64,000 nt of DNA from Alteromonas sp. a30 (GCF_026788005.1 NZ_JABEPE010000003.1:289478-353477); one strand, 5' to 3'; numbered from the stretch's first letter, positions 22,422-32,902 are shown. The notes: a model not told the origin generated them from the letters alone. Numbers and translations: made by a program.

Positions 22422-25340
22422 ATGATGTTGAAAACAAAGCTAAGCCGTGCGGTAACGCTAGGCTTGATTGGAGGTGTGTTTGCTCTACCCGCAACACAAG
22501 CCTTCTCTGCAGAAGAAGAAGATACAGCAGAGCGTATCGAAGTAACAGGTTCACGCATTGCTCGTCCAGAACTTTCTCAACCCACACCTATTCTTACACT
22601 TGAAGCAAAAGACATTGCGCAATTTGGTACGCCTGATTTAGGCCAAATCCTTGCAGAATTACCTGCAATTGGTGCAACTGATACCGTTATCGGTAACAAC
22701 GGCAGCAACGCGTTCGCGGGTATCTCTTCTGCTGACTTACGCCGCTTAGAAGCGACTCGTACATTGGTACTTGTTAACGGTAAGCGTCACGTAGCAGGTG
22801 CGCCAGGCACTTCACAGGTTGACTTATCAACTATCCCAGCATCTCTAATCGAACGTGTAGAAGTAATCACAGGTGGTGCATCTGCGGTCTACGGTTCTGA
22901 TGCGGTATCGGGCGTAGTTAACGTTATTCTTAAGAAAGACTTCGAAGGTTTTGAGTTCAATGCTTCAGGCGCAAGCTCGCTAGAAGGCGTTGGTGCTCGT
23001 AACCACCAATTCAGCATCTTAGGCGGTGCAGACGTAGCTGACGGAAAAGGTAACGTCACCTTCTTCGCATCTCGCGACTACTTGCAAGAAACGCTTGCAA
23101 CAGACCTTCGCCAAGCAGGCAACTGGGGAACGATTGCAAACCCAGATGACACTGGTGAAAATGACGGCATTCCTGATCGTTTACGCGTACCAAACGTTGT
23201 TTCTGAGCGTATCGACGAAAACGGTGTCATCAACCCATTTGGTGGCCCAGGTTCACTTTGGGTATTCGATAATGCAGGTAACTTAGTTCGTCAAACTGAC
23301 CGTCAATACGACAACAGTTTTGCATTCGGTAGCTTCCCAAATGGCTGTGATTACTGCTTCCAGTTGAACGACTATGAAAACTATCAGCCGGGTGTTCACC
23401 GTGACACTATCGGTGGTACGTTCAGCTACGATATTAACGACAACATTCAATTCTACTCAGATGCGAAATACGTAAGATCGGACATTTCTCAGCAGTTCCA
23501 ACCTTCTTTCCGTTTTGGTAACGTTTCCGTTAATGTTGCTGATAACGCATTTTTGAGTGACGCAGACAGACAAACACTTTTAGATGAAGGCTTCCAAAAT
23601 GCGACTTTCTCTAAATTCTTTGCTGAATTAGGTAACCGCTCTGCTTCAAACGAACGTGAATTATTCCGTTTCGTAGGTGGCTTACGTGGCGCATTCACTA
23701 TTAGCGAAACTGATTTCAACTTCGACACTTACTATATTTACGGTGAAACCACAAACATTCGCCGTACAAACAGCGACTTGATCGTTGGCAACTTCCTAGC
23801 TGCTCTTGACTCAGTAATCGACCCAGAAACTGGCGCGGCTGCTTGTCGTAGCCAAGTTGCATCAGCACAAGGCGATGGTTATGTTGATCCAGCCACAGTA
23901 GACGCTGCAAACTGTGTTGCTTACAACCCATTTGGTTTCAACAACGCATCTGCTGAAGCAGAAGATTGGGTATCTGCCGACACGGTTCGTGATGACAAAA
24001 TCACGCAAGAACTAATCAGTGGTAGCTTAACATTCGATACTTCTGAGTTCTTAAACTTACAAGGTGGAGCTATCGGTATCGCTTTAGGTTACGAATACCG
24101 TGAAGAGTATTCTCAAACCGTTACTGATGAGTTCACTAAGAGTGACGTGTTAACTGGTGCAGCAACACCTGATGCATTCGGTGGTTATCACGTAAACGAT
24201 TACTTCATCGAAGTAAGCTTCCCAATTTTGGCTGGCTTGGAATTCGCTGAAGAATTAACAATTGATGCCGCATACCGTAACTCTGACTACTCACACGCGG
24301 GTAGTATTGATGCATGGAAGGTTGGCCTGATTTATGCGCCAATCAAAGACTTCCGTGTTCGTGCAACAATCAGTGAAGCCGTACGTGCGCCAAACATCGA
24401 CGAAGCATTTAGCCCACAATCTCCAGGCTTTGCTAACATCAACGACCCGTGTGACGTAGACAATATCAATGACGATCCAGATCGTGCAGCAAACTGTGCG
24501 GCACTTGGTATTCCTGCTGGTTTCGAAGCAAACGATAACGTGAGTATCAACACTATTTCTGGTGGTAACCCAGACTTAACACCTGAGAAATCAGACTCGT
24601 TGACTGCTGGTATCGTATGGACACCAACCTCTTTCTTAGAAGGTTTCTCTTTAACTGTTGACTACTATGACATCGAAATTGAAGACGCTATCATCCAAGT
24701 AGCTTCTCAAGACATTATCGATAACTGTGTTGATGCAACAGGTGGTCTTGATGATTCTTTCTGTAGTTCAGTTGACCGTAATCCGAACACTAACGACATC
24801 GAATTAGTTCGTTCTGGTTTCTTAAACGCAGCGGCATTTAACACTAGCGGTGTTGAACTCCAAGCTCGTTACAAAACTGACCTAGCAATGTTTGATTTAC
24901 CGGGTGAAATGAACTTCAACTTGATTGGCAACAAGCTTATCAGCTTAGAGCGCTTTGAATTCCAAAGCCGTCCTGATGAAATCAACGTAGAAAAAGGCGA
25001 AGTTGGTGATCCTGAGTTCCAATTCCGTCTATCTGCTGAATACACGCTAGATGACCTTTCTGTTCGCTGGTTAACTCGTTTCTCCGACCGTTCAGCTCAG
25101 TTCGACGTTTCTCCAGGTGGCGACACTCCTGAAGATACATCACCTGCGTTCGTTGGTTCTATGGTAACTCACGACTTATCAGCAACGTACATCCTAAGCG
25201 ACAACGTAGCAGTTGGCTTGGGTGTTCGTAACTTGTTCGACAAGTTGCCTCCAGCGTACATCACGTCTGATAACAGTGACCAAGCCATCTATGATGTTGT
25301 TGGTCGTCGTATCTTCGGTAACGTTCGCGTTTCCTTCTAA
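22422..25340 (+). CDS. TonB-dependent outer-membrane receptor
   Basis: 972 residues. Signal peptide (to about residue 29, ATQAFSA), a TonB-box-like segment (ERIEVTGSRI), a plug domain (about 45-165, ending ASAVYGSDAVSGVVNVILKKD) and a 22-strand beta-barrel ending in NVRVSF with terminal Phe for BAM recognition. The wording (GSRI, LVNGKRHVAG) is that of the large Alteromonadales/Caulobacter TBDR group that imports oligosaccharides, peptides or other large nutrients; the substrate is unknown. Codon use is optimised. The upstream neighbours (M1 peptidase, DUF6702) hint at peptide uptake, an inference. ATG 22422 or 22425 could be the start. Confidence 0.92.
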   Translation: MMLKTKLSRAVTLGLIGGVFALPATQAFSAEEEDTAERIEVTGSRIARPELSQPTPILTLEAKDIAQFGTPDLGQILAELPAIGATDTVIGNNGSNAFAGISSADLRRLEATRTLVLVNGKRHVAGAPGTSQVDLSTIPASLIERVEVITGGASAVYGSDAVSGVVNVILKKDFEGFEFNASGASSLEGVGARNHQFSILGGADVADGKGNVTFFASRDYLQETLATDLRQAGNWGTIANPDDTGENDGIPDRLRVPNVVSERIDENGVINPFGGPGSLWVFDNAGNLVRQTDRQYDNSFAFGSFPNGCDYCFQLNDYENYQPGVHRDTIGGTFSYDINDNIQFYSDAKYVRSDISQQFQPSFRFGNVSVNVADNAFLSDADRQTLLDEGFQNATFSKFFAELGNRSASNERELFRFVGGLRGAFTISETDFNFDTYYIYGETTNIRRTNSDLIVGNFLAALDSVIDPETGAAACRSQVASAQGDGYVDPATVDAANCVAYNPFGFNNASAEAEDWVSADTVRDDKITQELISGSLTFDTSEFLNLQGGAIGIALGYEYREEYSQTVTDEFTKSDVLTGAATPDAFGGYHVNDYFIEVSFPILAGLEFAEELTIDAAYRNSDYSHAGSIDAWKVGLIYAPIKDFRVRATISEAVRAPNIDEAFSPQSPGFANINDPCDVDNINDDPDRAANCAALGIPAGFEANDNVSINTISGGNPDLTPEKSDSLTAGIVWTPTSFLEGFSLTVDYYDIEIEDAIIQVASQDIIDNCVDATGGLDDSFCSSVDRNPNTNDIELVRSGFLNAAAFNTSGVELQARYKTDLAMFDLPGEMNFNLIGNKLISLERFEFQSRPDEINVEKGEVGDPEFQFRLSAEYTLDDLSVRWLTRFSDRSAQFDVSPGGDTPEDTSPAFVGSMVTHDLSATYILSDNVAVGLGVRNLFDKLPPAYITSDNSDQAIYDVVGRRIFGNVRVSF

Positions 25341-25364
25341 GATTACTGCTAACAAGCAAATACA

Positions 25365-25392
25365 AAAAAACCTCGCTTCGGCGAGGTTTTTT
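25365..25392 (+). terminator. Rho-independent terminator of the TonB-receptor gene
   Basis: AAAAAACCTCGC and GCGAGGTTTTTT close on a UUCG tetraloop, followed by further T. A textbook terminator 24 nt after the stop. Its A-run makes it potentially bidirectional. Confidence 0.95.
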
Positions 25393-25477
25393 ATTTCTGC
25401 ATTCTTGATTCACTTTCTTCTTAAGGGCAGCAAAATATTTTCAATTTCGCCCCTTGTCACTCATCGTTATAGCTTCG

Positions 25478-26725
25478 CTATTGATTCGCTGTTGGATTAA
25501 CGCCTGAACTATTTTCAATTTGCTTATCAATTGATTGCTTCATTGTAACGACCAATACAAGCAAGCTAAGCACCACTAAACCAAGCGCAATTTGAGACAG
25601 CCAAGGTGCTGCCCCCAGAACTTGCATTAACGCGATAAAACCTCCGTGTTTAATAAACTCCGCCGCTTTAAACCAGCGAGCGTTAGATAATACTAAACTA
25701 AGGCTAATACTGGCGTAAATAGTGAACACAACACCAGCGACTATTTGAGCATTGGAGTAGCTCGCTAAATTCATCATAACCGTTAATGCAGCAACAATTA
25801 AAATCAAATGCTGCAACAATGCATAGCACTTTTGCCAACCCGTAATTTCAATATCAAACTTCTTAAATTTACTTAAATCCGCAGGCACAATTGGATCCTT
25901 AATTTCCATATCGGCAGGACGCCACCCCGTAGGCTTAAACCAAATGCGGAACTTGTCTTTCCAACTGTCCGTTCGCCATGCATCTTTCATCAGTTGCCAA
26001 TAGAAATGTAGATTCGCCCAGATAGGATTCCAACTTGCTAATGGCTTTCTGATTCCATAAATACAAGGTTCATCTTCTAATTCTTCTTGGAAAGTACCAA
26101 ACATACGATCCCAAAGAATAAACACGCCACCGTAGTTTCTATCAATATAAACCTCATTTTGTGCATGATGCACACGGTGATTGGAAGGGGTAACAAATAT
26201 TAACTCGTACCAACCTAATTTCGGCACATGACGTGTGTGCACCCAAAATTGATACACAAGGTTCAGAGCACCCACAGCAAGGAAAATTTCCCAAGGAATG
26301 CCAATCAGCGCCATAGGAATATAGAAAATCCACGTTAAAAAGCCACCACTTGTTTGCCGCAATGCTGTAGTTAAATTGTATTCTTCACTGGAATGATGAA
26401 CGACATGAGCCGCCCAAAGCACATTAATCTCATGAGACATTCTGTGCGTCCAATAATAACAAAAGTCGTACATCACAAAGGCGAGCACCCAAACCCAAAG
26501 CGAATCTGGCAACTGCACTATTGAAATATGCTCAACAAACAACACATATAAAGTGAAAGGAACAAACTTTTTGGCGATGTCCGTTGCTCGACTAACAATG
26601 CCTAGGGTCAGGCTGCTGATAGCATCGTTGAGGCGATAATATTGGGTCTTTCTAATCTTATCTGTGATTATTTCCAGCGCGATTAATAGAAAGAAAAAAG
26701 GTATAGCTATTAGTATTATATTCAT
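25478..26725 (-). CDS. Sterol-desaturase/fatty-acid-hydroxylase family membrane protein
   Basis: 415 residues. Several membrane helices and the three histidine clusters of the di-iron hydroxylase superfamily: HRMSHE (about 94), HVVHHSSEEYN (about 107) and NHRVHH (about 184). The layout resembles alkylglycerol monooxygenase-type proteins, with three or four extra C-terminal helices (about 295-400). It probably hydroxylates or desaturates a lipid using O2. The substrate cannot be told from the sequence. It is a single gene, convergent with the TonB receptor. Confidence 0.87.
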   Translation of the reverse strand: MNIILIAIPFFFLLIALEIITDKIRKTQYYRLNDAISSLTLGIVSRATDIAKKFVPFTLYVLFVEHISIVQLPDSLWVWVLAFVMYDFCYYWTHRMSHEINVLWAAHVVHHSSEEYNLTTALRQTSGGFLTWIFYIPMALIGIPWEIFLAVGALNLVYQFWVHTRHVPKLGWYELIFVTPSNHRVHHAQNEVYIDRNYGGVFILWDRMFGTFQEELEDEPCIYGIRKPLASWNPIWANLHFYWQLMKDAWRTDSWKDKFRIWFKPTGWRPADMEIKDPIVPADLSKFKKFDIEITGWQKCYALLQHLILIVAALTVMMNLASYSNAQIVAGVVFTIYASISLSLVLSNARWFKAAEFIKHGGFIALMQVLGAAPWLSQIALGLVVLSLLVLVVTMKQSIDKQIENSSGVNPTANQ

Positions 26726-26857
26726 TGCTATGCTCTATCCAAAGTTCAGCGAGGTTTCAGTTTAAAACGATTAGTTTGATTAGGCTATTTTTTAACAAGT
26801 TTGTTAAATTAATTGACGGTTTTTTAATGCAAATGTCGCTACATTCCAGTAACGTAT

Positions 26858-27766
26858 GTGACAGTGAAAGACGAGATTGCTCCACAAAAAATGACAGACT
26901 CAGATACTCCAGAACAAAGCAACACAGCAAAACCCTCCATGAATCTGCACTTAGTAATTGCGGCCGTAATTGTTGTGGTTTTACTTGGTGTATATTTTTT
27001 AAACTCATCTTCTGATGAAAACCTTTCCCAAGCTCCTCAACCCAAACCTGAAATGCAACCTTCTCAATCCACCTTAGTGGATGAGGTAGAGCCTGAACCG
27101 GAAGTTGAACCCGAGCCTCTGCCCGAGAAACCGATGCCAACGGAAATGCCACCAACGGAAACACTCGAACCCGTTGAAGAGCCATTGGACATTAGCGATG
27201 CAGCAGTGAAAACAGCCGTTGTTGCATTAAGTGAAATTCCTGAGTTAGCTCAAGTGCTAGTTGACAGTGACATCATCAGACGCTTCGTGGTGTTTAGCAA
27301 CAATCTAGCCGATTATGAACTTGCGGATAACCATCGCTTCTTACAGGTTCCCAACTCGGAATTTAGAGTATATCGCCAAGCAGATAAAGAATGGATTGAT
27401 GCAGCAAGTTTTAAACGCTACACCGTATACGCAGAAGCATTAGACTCTATAGAAGTCGAAAAACTCATGTCGCTGTATCACACTTATAAGCCAGCGTTAG
27501 ACGAAGTATATATGCAGATAGGAGACCCAGACGAGGACTTCTCGGAACGCCTACTAACTGCCATTGACCACCTGCTAGATACCCCGGAAATTCCAGTTCC
27601 GGTGGAAGTATACAGCGACAGCGTCATGTACAAATACCGAAATGAACGTATCGAGGCATTGTCAGGTCCGCAAAAACAGCTCTTGCGAACCGGCCCCGAG
27701 AACATGCGACTCATTAAAGCTAAACTTCGTGAAATACGTTCCGCCTTGCAAACCGAGGTGGAATAA
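26858..27766 (+). CDS. DUF3014 domain protein, membrane-anchored
   Basis: 302 residues: a short cytoplasmic N-terminus, one membrane helix (about 30-47), a Pro/Glu-rich spacer (repeated PEPEVEPEPLPE, about 58-105) and a periplasmic DUF3014 domain (about 110-300). The spacer may span peptidoglycan. Function unknown. The start is uncertain: GTG 26858, GTG 26864 or ATG 26891 are in frame and none has a clear ribosome site. Its stop lies 5 nt before the DUF1285 gene. Confidence 0.8.
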   Translation: MTVKDEIAPQKMTDSDTPEQSNTAKPSMNLHLVIAAVIVVVLLGVYFLNSSSDENLSQAPQPKPEMQPSQSTLVDEVEPEPEVEPEPLPEKPMPTEMPPTETLEPVEEPLDISDAAVKTAVVALSEIPELAQVLVDSDIIRRFVVFSNNLADYELADNHRFLQVPNSEFRVYRQADKEWIDAASFKRYTVYAEALDSIEVEKLMSLYHTYKPALDEVYMQIGDPDEDFSERLLTAIDHLLDTPEIPVPVEVYSDSVMYKYRNERIEALSGPQKQLLRTGPENMRLIKAKLREIRSALQTEVE

Positions 27767-27771
27767 GGCGA

Positions 27772-28314
27772 GTGGATTTATCCAGATTACAGGAGCAACT
27801 TAAAGGGCAATCCCCCAAAGCGGCTCCTGTGCATTTATGGAACCCACCTTTTTGCGGCAACATCGACATTGTCATCAAACAAGATGGCTCATGGTGTTAC
27901 AACGGAACCCCCATCACACGAAATGCACTAGTTACTCTGTTTTCCAGCGTTCTAAAGCACGAAAACGAACAATACTATTTGGTTACACCTATTGAAAAAG
28001 TGGGTATTCAAGTAGAAGACGTTCCTTTCATCATCACGCATTGGCGATTTGAATTAGATAACCTACTTTTGACGACAAAAGAAGGCATTGAATTCATTGT
28101 TGGGGAAGAACACCCGGTCGAACTTCGTTATCACCAACAACATCAAACTCACCTGCCTTATGTAAAAGTGAGAGATAATTTATTTGCCCGCTTTCATCAG
28201 AATGTTTTCTACCAACTCGTTGAATTAGGTAGGATAGAGACAGATGAAAAAGGTATGTCTCATCTAATGGTAAAAAGTGGAAATTACTCGTTTAGCCTCG
28301 GCCAGATCGATTAG
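27772..28314 (+). CDS. DUF1285 family protein
   Basis: 180 residues, cytoplasmic, fits DUF1285 (NIDIVIKQDGSWCYNGTPITRNALVTLFSSVLK near residue 30). The family has a known fold but no defined activity. It starts with GTG, supported by AAGGCGA directly upstream and by the 5-nt gap to the DUF3014 gene, which indicates an operon. Confidence 0.87.
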   Translation: MDLSRLQEQLKGQSPKAAPVHLWNPPFCGNIDIVIKQDGSWCYNGTPITRNALVTLFSSVLKHENEQYYLVTPIEKVGIQVEDVPFIITHWRFELDNLLLTTKEGIEFIVGEEHPVELRYHQQHQTHLPYVKVRDNLFARFHQNVFYQLVELGRIETDEKGMSHLMVKSGNYSFSLGQID

Positions 28315-28455
28315 ACAATCCCTAAAATATTTCCACTTATTCTTGGTATAAAATATTATACCGATGGTAATCATTTTATCCCACCCACTGGACTTTCCAG
28401 TTAAAATTCACTTGCTTAAGTAAAGCAATGTTGTTGCAATAGCCGGCAGGCAAAC

Positions 28456-29760
28456 ATGAAAAATATTAAGATGAAAAAACGCATTATCCTTTTCACACTC
28501 GCTTTTAATTGTGTTTTTGCACACGCCAAAACCATTATCCATGCTGGTAGTGTCATCCCTGCCAACAGCCTTGAAGTGCTGTCAAACTCCTCCGTTGTAA
28601 TAGAAAACAACAAAATTGTAGAAATACGAACAGGCTTTATGTCACCGGAGAAAGGTGATGAGGTCGTTAGTCTAAAGAATGCCACTTTATTACCCGGCTT
28701 AATGGATATGCATGTACATATCACCTCAGAACAAAGCCCACAATCTTATACAAAACGCTTTACAAATAATGAAGCGGACTACGCCCTCCAAGGCGTTGTG
28801 TACGCCAAACGTACGCTAATGGCAGGCTTTACAACTGTAAGAAATCTGGGTGACGGTCACAATGAAACCGTTGCTTTACGTAATGCCATTAATCGTGGAC
28901 ACATCACAGGTCCTCGTATTTATACCGCAGCAAAGTCATTAGCGACAACCGGCGGTCATGCTGACCCTACAAATGGTCGTAGCTTCGATTTAATGGGCGA
29001 TCCAGGCCCAAGAGAAGGTGTGATTAACGGTATTGCAGAAGCCCGAAAAGCCGTTAGGCAGCGCTACAAAGACGGCGCAGACTTGATCAAAATAACAGCT
29101 ACAGGAGGCGTTTTAAGCCTCGCTAAAAGCGGCCAAAATCCACAATTTATGATGGACGAGTTAGAAGCTATTGTACAAACCGCCACCGACTACGGCATGA
29201 AAGTAGCGGTTCATGCTCACGGTAAAAAAGGCATGGAGCGAGCCATCAAAGCAGGTGTCAGTTCAATTGAACATGGTACCTATATGGACGATGAAACCAT
29301 GCGACTCATGAAGCATCACAACACCTATTATGTTCCCACCATTGCAGCAGGAAAATGGGTGGAAGAAAAAGCCAAAATTGACGGATTTTTCCCCCCGATT
29401 GTTCGCCCCAAAGCTGCCAAAATTGGGCCTATTATCCAAAACACCTTCAAAAAAGCTTACAAAGCAGGCGTAAATATCGCTTTTGGTACCGATTCCGGCG
29501 TGTCTGCACATGGGGATAACGGTAATGAATTTAGCTACATGGTCGAAGCGGGAATGAAACCTATCGATGCGATTCGTAGCGCAACTTTTCATGGAGCAGC
29601 ACTTCTAGGCGTTGAGGAAACGCTAGGTACTATTGAAGCTGGCAAGTTAGCCGATTTAGTAGCGGTAAAAGGAAATCCATTAAAAGATATCGACAATATG
29701 AAGCAGGTTATTTTTGTAATGAAAGACGGCGTGATATACAAACATCCGAGCCATCTTTAA
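28456..29760 (+). CDS. Exported metal-dependent amidohydrolase (imidazolonepropionase/prolidase-like)
   Basis: 434 residues. Signal peptide (about 7-24, ending FAHA), then an amidohydrolase barrel: MDMHVHI (metal His pair), the carboxylated lysine region [22 protein letters not shown] and FGTDSGV (final Asp). This set matches the secreted binuclear-zinc group that hydrolyses Xaa-Pro dipeptides, N-acyl amino acids or related amides. Two neighbouring ATGs (28456, 28471) are possible. The exported methyltransferase-like gene follows in the same direction after 56 nt. Confidence 0.87.
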   Translation: MKNIKMKKRIILFTLAFNCVFAHAKTIIHAGSVIPANSLEVLSNSSVVIENNKIVEIRTGFMSPEKGDEVVSLKNATLLPGLMDMHVHITSEQSPQSYTKRFTNNEADYALQGVVYAKRTLMAGFTTVRNLGDGHNETVALRNAINRGHITGPRIYTAAKSLATTGGHADPTNGRSFDLMGDPGPREGVINGIAEARKAVRQRYKDGADLIKITATGGVLSLAKSGQNPQFMMDELEAIVQTATDYGMKVAVHAHGKKGMERAIKAGVSSIEHGTYMDDETMRLMKHHNTYYVPTIAAGKWVEEKAKIDGFFPPIVRPKAAKIGPIIQNTFKKAYKAGVNIAFGTDSGVSAHGDNGNEFSYMVEAGMKPIDAIRSATFHGAALLGVEETLGTIEAGKLADLVAVKGNPLKDIDNMKQVIFVMKDGVIYKHPSHL

Positions 29761-29816
29761 GCCTGTTTTACGAGTAGGTCCCATGATGACCTTGTTGTAC
29801 AAATTGGAGAACGAAA

Positions 29817-30581
29817 ATGAAAAAACTAGCACTCGTATTTCTAATCAGTGCTATGAGTTTCACAACAGTTGCAGATGACTTCGCTCAAACAAAAATGAAA
29901 CTTGAGCAAGCATTAAAATCTGATCTTAGAAGCGCAAAAGAAAAAGCAAGAGACGCAAACCGTAAACCTATTGAAACTTTGGCGTTTTTTGGCCTTCGAG
30001 ACAATATGCGAGTCATTGAGCTCATTCCTGGAGCAGGGTGGTACAGTAAACTGCTTGCTCCAACCTTAAAAGAAAATGGGCAATATTATGCGGTAATGAA
30101 TGCCAACCGCATTAAAGACCAACTACTTGTAAAGCCCGGTTTCGAAAAAGCCATCGTGCTAGAAGAAAAAGCAAGCTACTGGCGAGACAATGGTTCAGCC
30201 TATCTCACCGCAGATATCGAAACGTTAGGGGCCGATAACGTTGATATGGTTTTGACGTTTCGTAACTATCAAAACTTTAATGAAATTGGTCGCAAATCAC
30301 TAAATGAAGCGGTTTATAAGGCACTTAAGCCCGGCGGTATTTACGGTCTGGTCAGTCATACAGCTCGACATATGGAACCACCGAATAACGAAAACAGGCG
30401 GCGATTTGATCCCGTTTTAGCAATGAAAGAAATTCTTGAAGCGGGTTTTGAATTTATCGACTTTAGTGATCTACACTATCGATCACAGGACTCACTGACG
30501 CTTGAGGTGGGCGATAAAAAAGTCACCGGACAAACCGACCGCTGGACCCTCAAGTTTAGGAAGCCATTAACTGAGCAGTAG
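29817..30581 (+). CDS. Exported class I methyltransferase-like protein
   Basis: 254 residues. A clear signal peptide (MKKLALVFLISAMSFTTVA) precedes a class I Rossmann methyltransferase domain: motif I is VIELIPGAGWYS (about residues 62-73), later ALKPGGIYGLVSH. This is the COG4798-type 'predicted methyltransferase'. S-adenosylmethionine is not expected in the periplasm, so either the domain has another role or the export signal is misleading. A GGAG lies 8 nt upstream of the ATG. Confidence 0.83.
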   Translation: MKKLALVFLISAMSFTTVADDFAQTKMKLEQALKSDLRSAKEKARDANRKPIETLAFFGLRDNMRVIELIPGAGWYSKLLAPTLKENGQYYAVMNANRIKDQLLVKPGFEKAIVLEEKASYWRDNGSAYLTADIETLGADNVDMVLTFRNYQNFNEIGRKSLNEAVYKALKPGGIYGLVSHTARHMEPPNNENRRRFDPVLAMKEILEAGFEFIDFSDLHYRSQDSLTLEVGDKKVTGQTDRWTLKFRKPLTEQ

Positions 30582-30644
30582 CCTCCTTTAACAAAAACGA
30601 ACTTGTGCTAGGATGAAGCTCCCGACAACTAAAAGAATAATAAT

Positions 30645-31868
30645 ATGAGTAGACTCGGCCCCGGATTTCTCATTACAGCGGCTTTTATCGGCCCTGGCAC
30701 AGTTACAACTGCAACACTGGCTGGTGCGCAATATGGTTATTCGCTGACTTGGATTGTCACCTTTTCCGTAATTGCGACCATCATCTTACAAGAAATGTCA
30801 GCAAGACTGGGCCTTGTCACACAACAGGGTCTTGCTGAAGCAATTAAAGCAAGTATTCACTTCGCCCCACTTCGCTACATCGCTTTATTGTTAGTGGTCT
30901 GCGCTATTGGCTTTGGTAACACAGCCTATCAAGCGGGTAACTTAACGGGTGCAGCCATAGGTTTACAAAACTTATCGGATGGTAGCTTAGTTCAGTGGAC
31001 GCTGATCATTTCTGTTTTCTCGGCACTGCTTTTAGCGACGGGGACCTTTAGCATCATTCGCAATGTACTCACAATACTGGTAGTGCTCATGAGTGCAGTA
31101 TTTATCACCACCCTGTGGTATGCCGAACCTGATTTTGGTGAAATACTCACATCCCTTTTCACACCAAGCGTGCCGAGTGGTAGCTTACTTACTGCCATTG
31201 CATTGATTGGTACCACCATTGTTCCTTACAACTTATTTCTTCACGCGAGTGTTGCCAAACACAGCCTAAATGCACGCTCAAAAGAGGGCCAAACTCAATA
31301 TGTATATAACAAAGACATGGCCCGAATTCGCATAGATAGCAGTGTTGCCATTGCCATTGGAGGGCTCATTACGTTGGCAATCGTCTGTACATCGGCCGCC
31401 GCTTTTTTCACTCATGGTATTGCGCCCAACACACAAAATTTAGCCTTACAACTTGAACCGCTTCTTGGTGAACAAGCTAAGCTTTTCTTTGCGATTGGGC
31501 TATTAAGTGCAGGTATCACCAGTGCAGTAACCGCCCCACTCGCTGCCGCTTATACCATCTGTGCTGTATTTGGTTGGTCTAGCTCGCCCAAAGGGTTCGC
31601 TTTTCGATTAACGTGGTTCTTTGTTTTGGCTATCGGTACGGGAGTTTGCTTTATTGGTATCACTCCTTTATCGGCTATTTTGTTTGCTCAAGCCAGTAAT
31701 GGATTACTTTTGCCATTTATTGCCATCTTCTTGCTCTGGGTAATGAATAAGCAAGACATTTTGGGAGATTATACCAATGGTCCCATCAGCAACACCTTAG
31801 GTGGAATTATCGTGGTATTCGTTTCTTCTTTAGGAATTTACAAATTGGTTTCTTTATTTTGGGGATAA
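30645..31868 (+). CDS. NRAMP-family transporter with altered metal-site motifs
   Basis: 407 residues, about 11 membrane helices. Overall wording fits NRAMP (GPGFLITAAFIGPGTVTTA at the N-terminus; IGTTIVPYNLFLHASV in helix 6). Canonical members have DPGN in helix 1 and MPHN in helix 6; here these are GPGT (residues 16-19) and VPYN (193-196). The Asp, first Asn and Met metal ligands are therefore absent and helix 6 His is Tyr. Many bacterial homologues share GPGT, so this is a divergent subfamily, and its substrate may not be Mn or Fe. It follows the methyltransferase gene by 63 nt. Confidence 0.87.
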   Translation: MSRLGPGFLITAAFIGPGTVTTATLAGAQYGYSLTWIVTFSVIATIILQEMSARLGLVTQQGLAEAIKASIHFAPLRYIALLLVVCAIGFGNTAYQAGNLTGAAIGLQNLSDGSLVQWTLIISVFSALLLATGTFSIIRNVLTILVVLMSAVFITTLWYAEPDFGEILTSLFTPSVPSGSLLTAIALIGTTIVPYNLFLHASVAKHSLNARSKEGQTQYVYNKDMARIRIDSSVAIAIGGLITLAIVCTSAAAFFTHGIAPNTQNLALQLEPLLGEQAKLFFAIGLLSAGITSAVTAPLAAAYTICAVFGWSSSPKGFAFRLTWFFVLAIGTGVCFIGITPLSAILFAQASNGLLLPFIAIFLLWVMNKQDILGDYTNGPISNTLGGIIVVFVSSLGIYKLVSLFWG

Positions 31869-31949
31869 ATGTTTTCACCTCAAAGGAATGAAGCACCAAA
31901 AGCCTGTAAATTCCCATATTCACATAGCGCACACGCGATTAAATCCGTA

Positions 31950-31955
31950 TATAAT
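31950..31955 (+). promoter_or_regulatory. Possible -10 element before the acyltransferase pair
   Basis: TATAAT in the context GTATATAATCGGCGC, with a GC-rich discriminator, about 50 nt upstream of the first acyltransferase ATG. No standard -35 at 16-18 bp spacing. Confidence 0.4.
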
Positions 31956-32005
31956 CGGCGCTTTTTCGTGTTTACACTTTCACAGCGTTTTTAGGTTCGT
32001 ACATA

Positions 32006-32902
32006 ATGCGTCATATCATAGGCACTATTTCATTTTTAGGTTACGTTTTAAATACCCTCTTTTGGTCTATTCCTATAATATTTTTCTCGTTTTTCAAGCT
32101 TATCCCAATTAAGCCTTGGCAAACTTTCATGTCCTATTTCTTAGATAATTGCGCCACGGCTTGGGTTAGTTTGAACAACCTAAATCAACGACTGACTAGC
32201 CGCACGACTTGGGACATAAAAGGTATAGACTCCCTATCGATGAACGATTGGTACTTAATCATTGCCAATCATCGCTCATGGGTAGATATTGTCGTGTTAC
32301 AACGCATCTTTAATCGGAAAATCCCCTTCCTAAAATTCTTCCTTAAAAAAGAGCTTATTTGGGTCCCGGTACTGGGTTTGGCGTGGTGGGCTCTCGATTT
32401 CCCATTTATGCAACGTTATAAAAAGTCATTTCTTGCCAAAAACCCACATTTGAAAGGTAAAGATCTCGAAACCACTCGTAAAGCCTGTGAAAAATTCCGT
32501 TTTAAGCCTGTTAGTATCATGAATTTCGTTGAGGGTACCCGTTATACAGAGGATAAATATGCGCGTCAGGCCTCACCTTTTAAGCACCTACTCAAACCCA
32601 AAGCTGGAGGGATTGCTTTTGTGCTCGATGCCATGCAAACCCATCTTCACACGTTAGTTGATGTCACCATTTATTATCCCGGCGGAACACCAAGCTTTTG
32701 GGATTTTGTTTCAGGAAAAGTGAAGCAAGTTCAAGTAAGGGTGAAGGTTCAATCTATTGACGAATTACGCCAGTCAGGCGTGATTGGTGACGACTATTTC
32801 AATAACAAAGATGAGCGCGTTATATTTCAAAGGTGGCTAAATCAAGTTTGGTACAGTAAAGATGATGAGATCACTCAGCTTATTGAAGCCGCTAAAAAAT
32901 AG
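32006..32902 (+). CDS. PlsC-type 1-acylglycerol-3-phosphate acyltransferase family protein (YihG-like), copy 1
   Basis: 298 residues. N-terminal membrane helix (about 8-33), then a glycerolipid acyltransferase domain with the HX4D motif in NHRSWVD (near residue 89) and the phosphate-binding EGTR (near 175). It resembles E. coli YihG/YihG-like acyltransferases that modify phospholipid composition. It is paralogous to the next gene and the two form a tandem pair on one transcript. Confidence 0.87.
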   Translation: MRHIIGTISFLGYVLNTLFWSIPIIFFSFFKLIPIKPWQTFMSYFLDNCATAWVSLNNLNQRLTSRTTWDIKGIDSLSMNDWYLIIANHRSWVDIVVLQRIFNRKIPFLKFFLKKELIWVPVLGLAWWALDFPFMQRYKKSFLAKNPHLKGKDLETTRKACEKFRFKPVSIMNFVEGTRYTEDKYARQASPFKHLLKPKAGGIAFVLDAMQTHLHTLVDVTIYYPGGTPSFWDFVSGKVKQVQVRVKVQSIDELRQSGVIGDDYFNNKDERVIFQRWLNQVWYSKDDEITQLIEAAKK

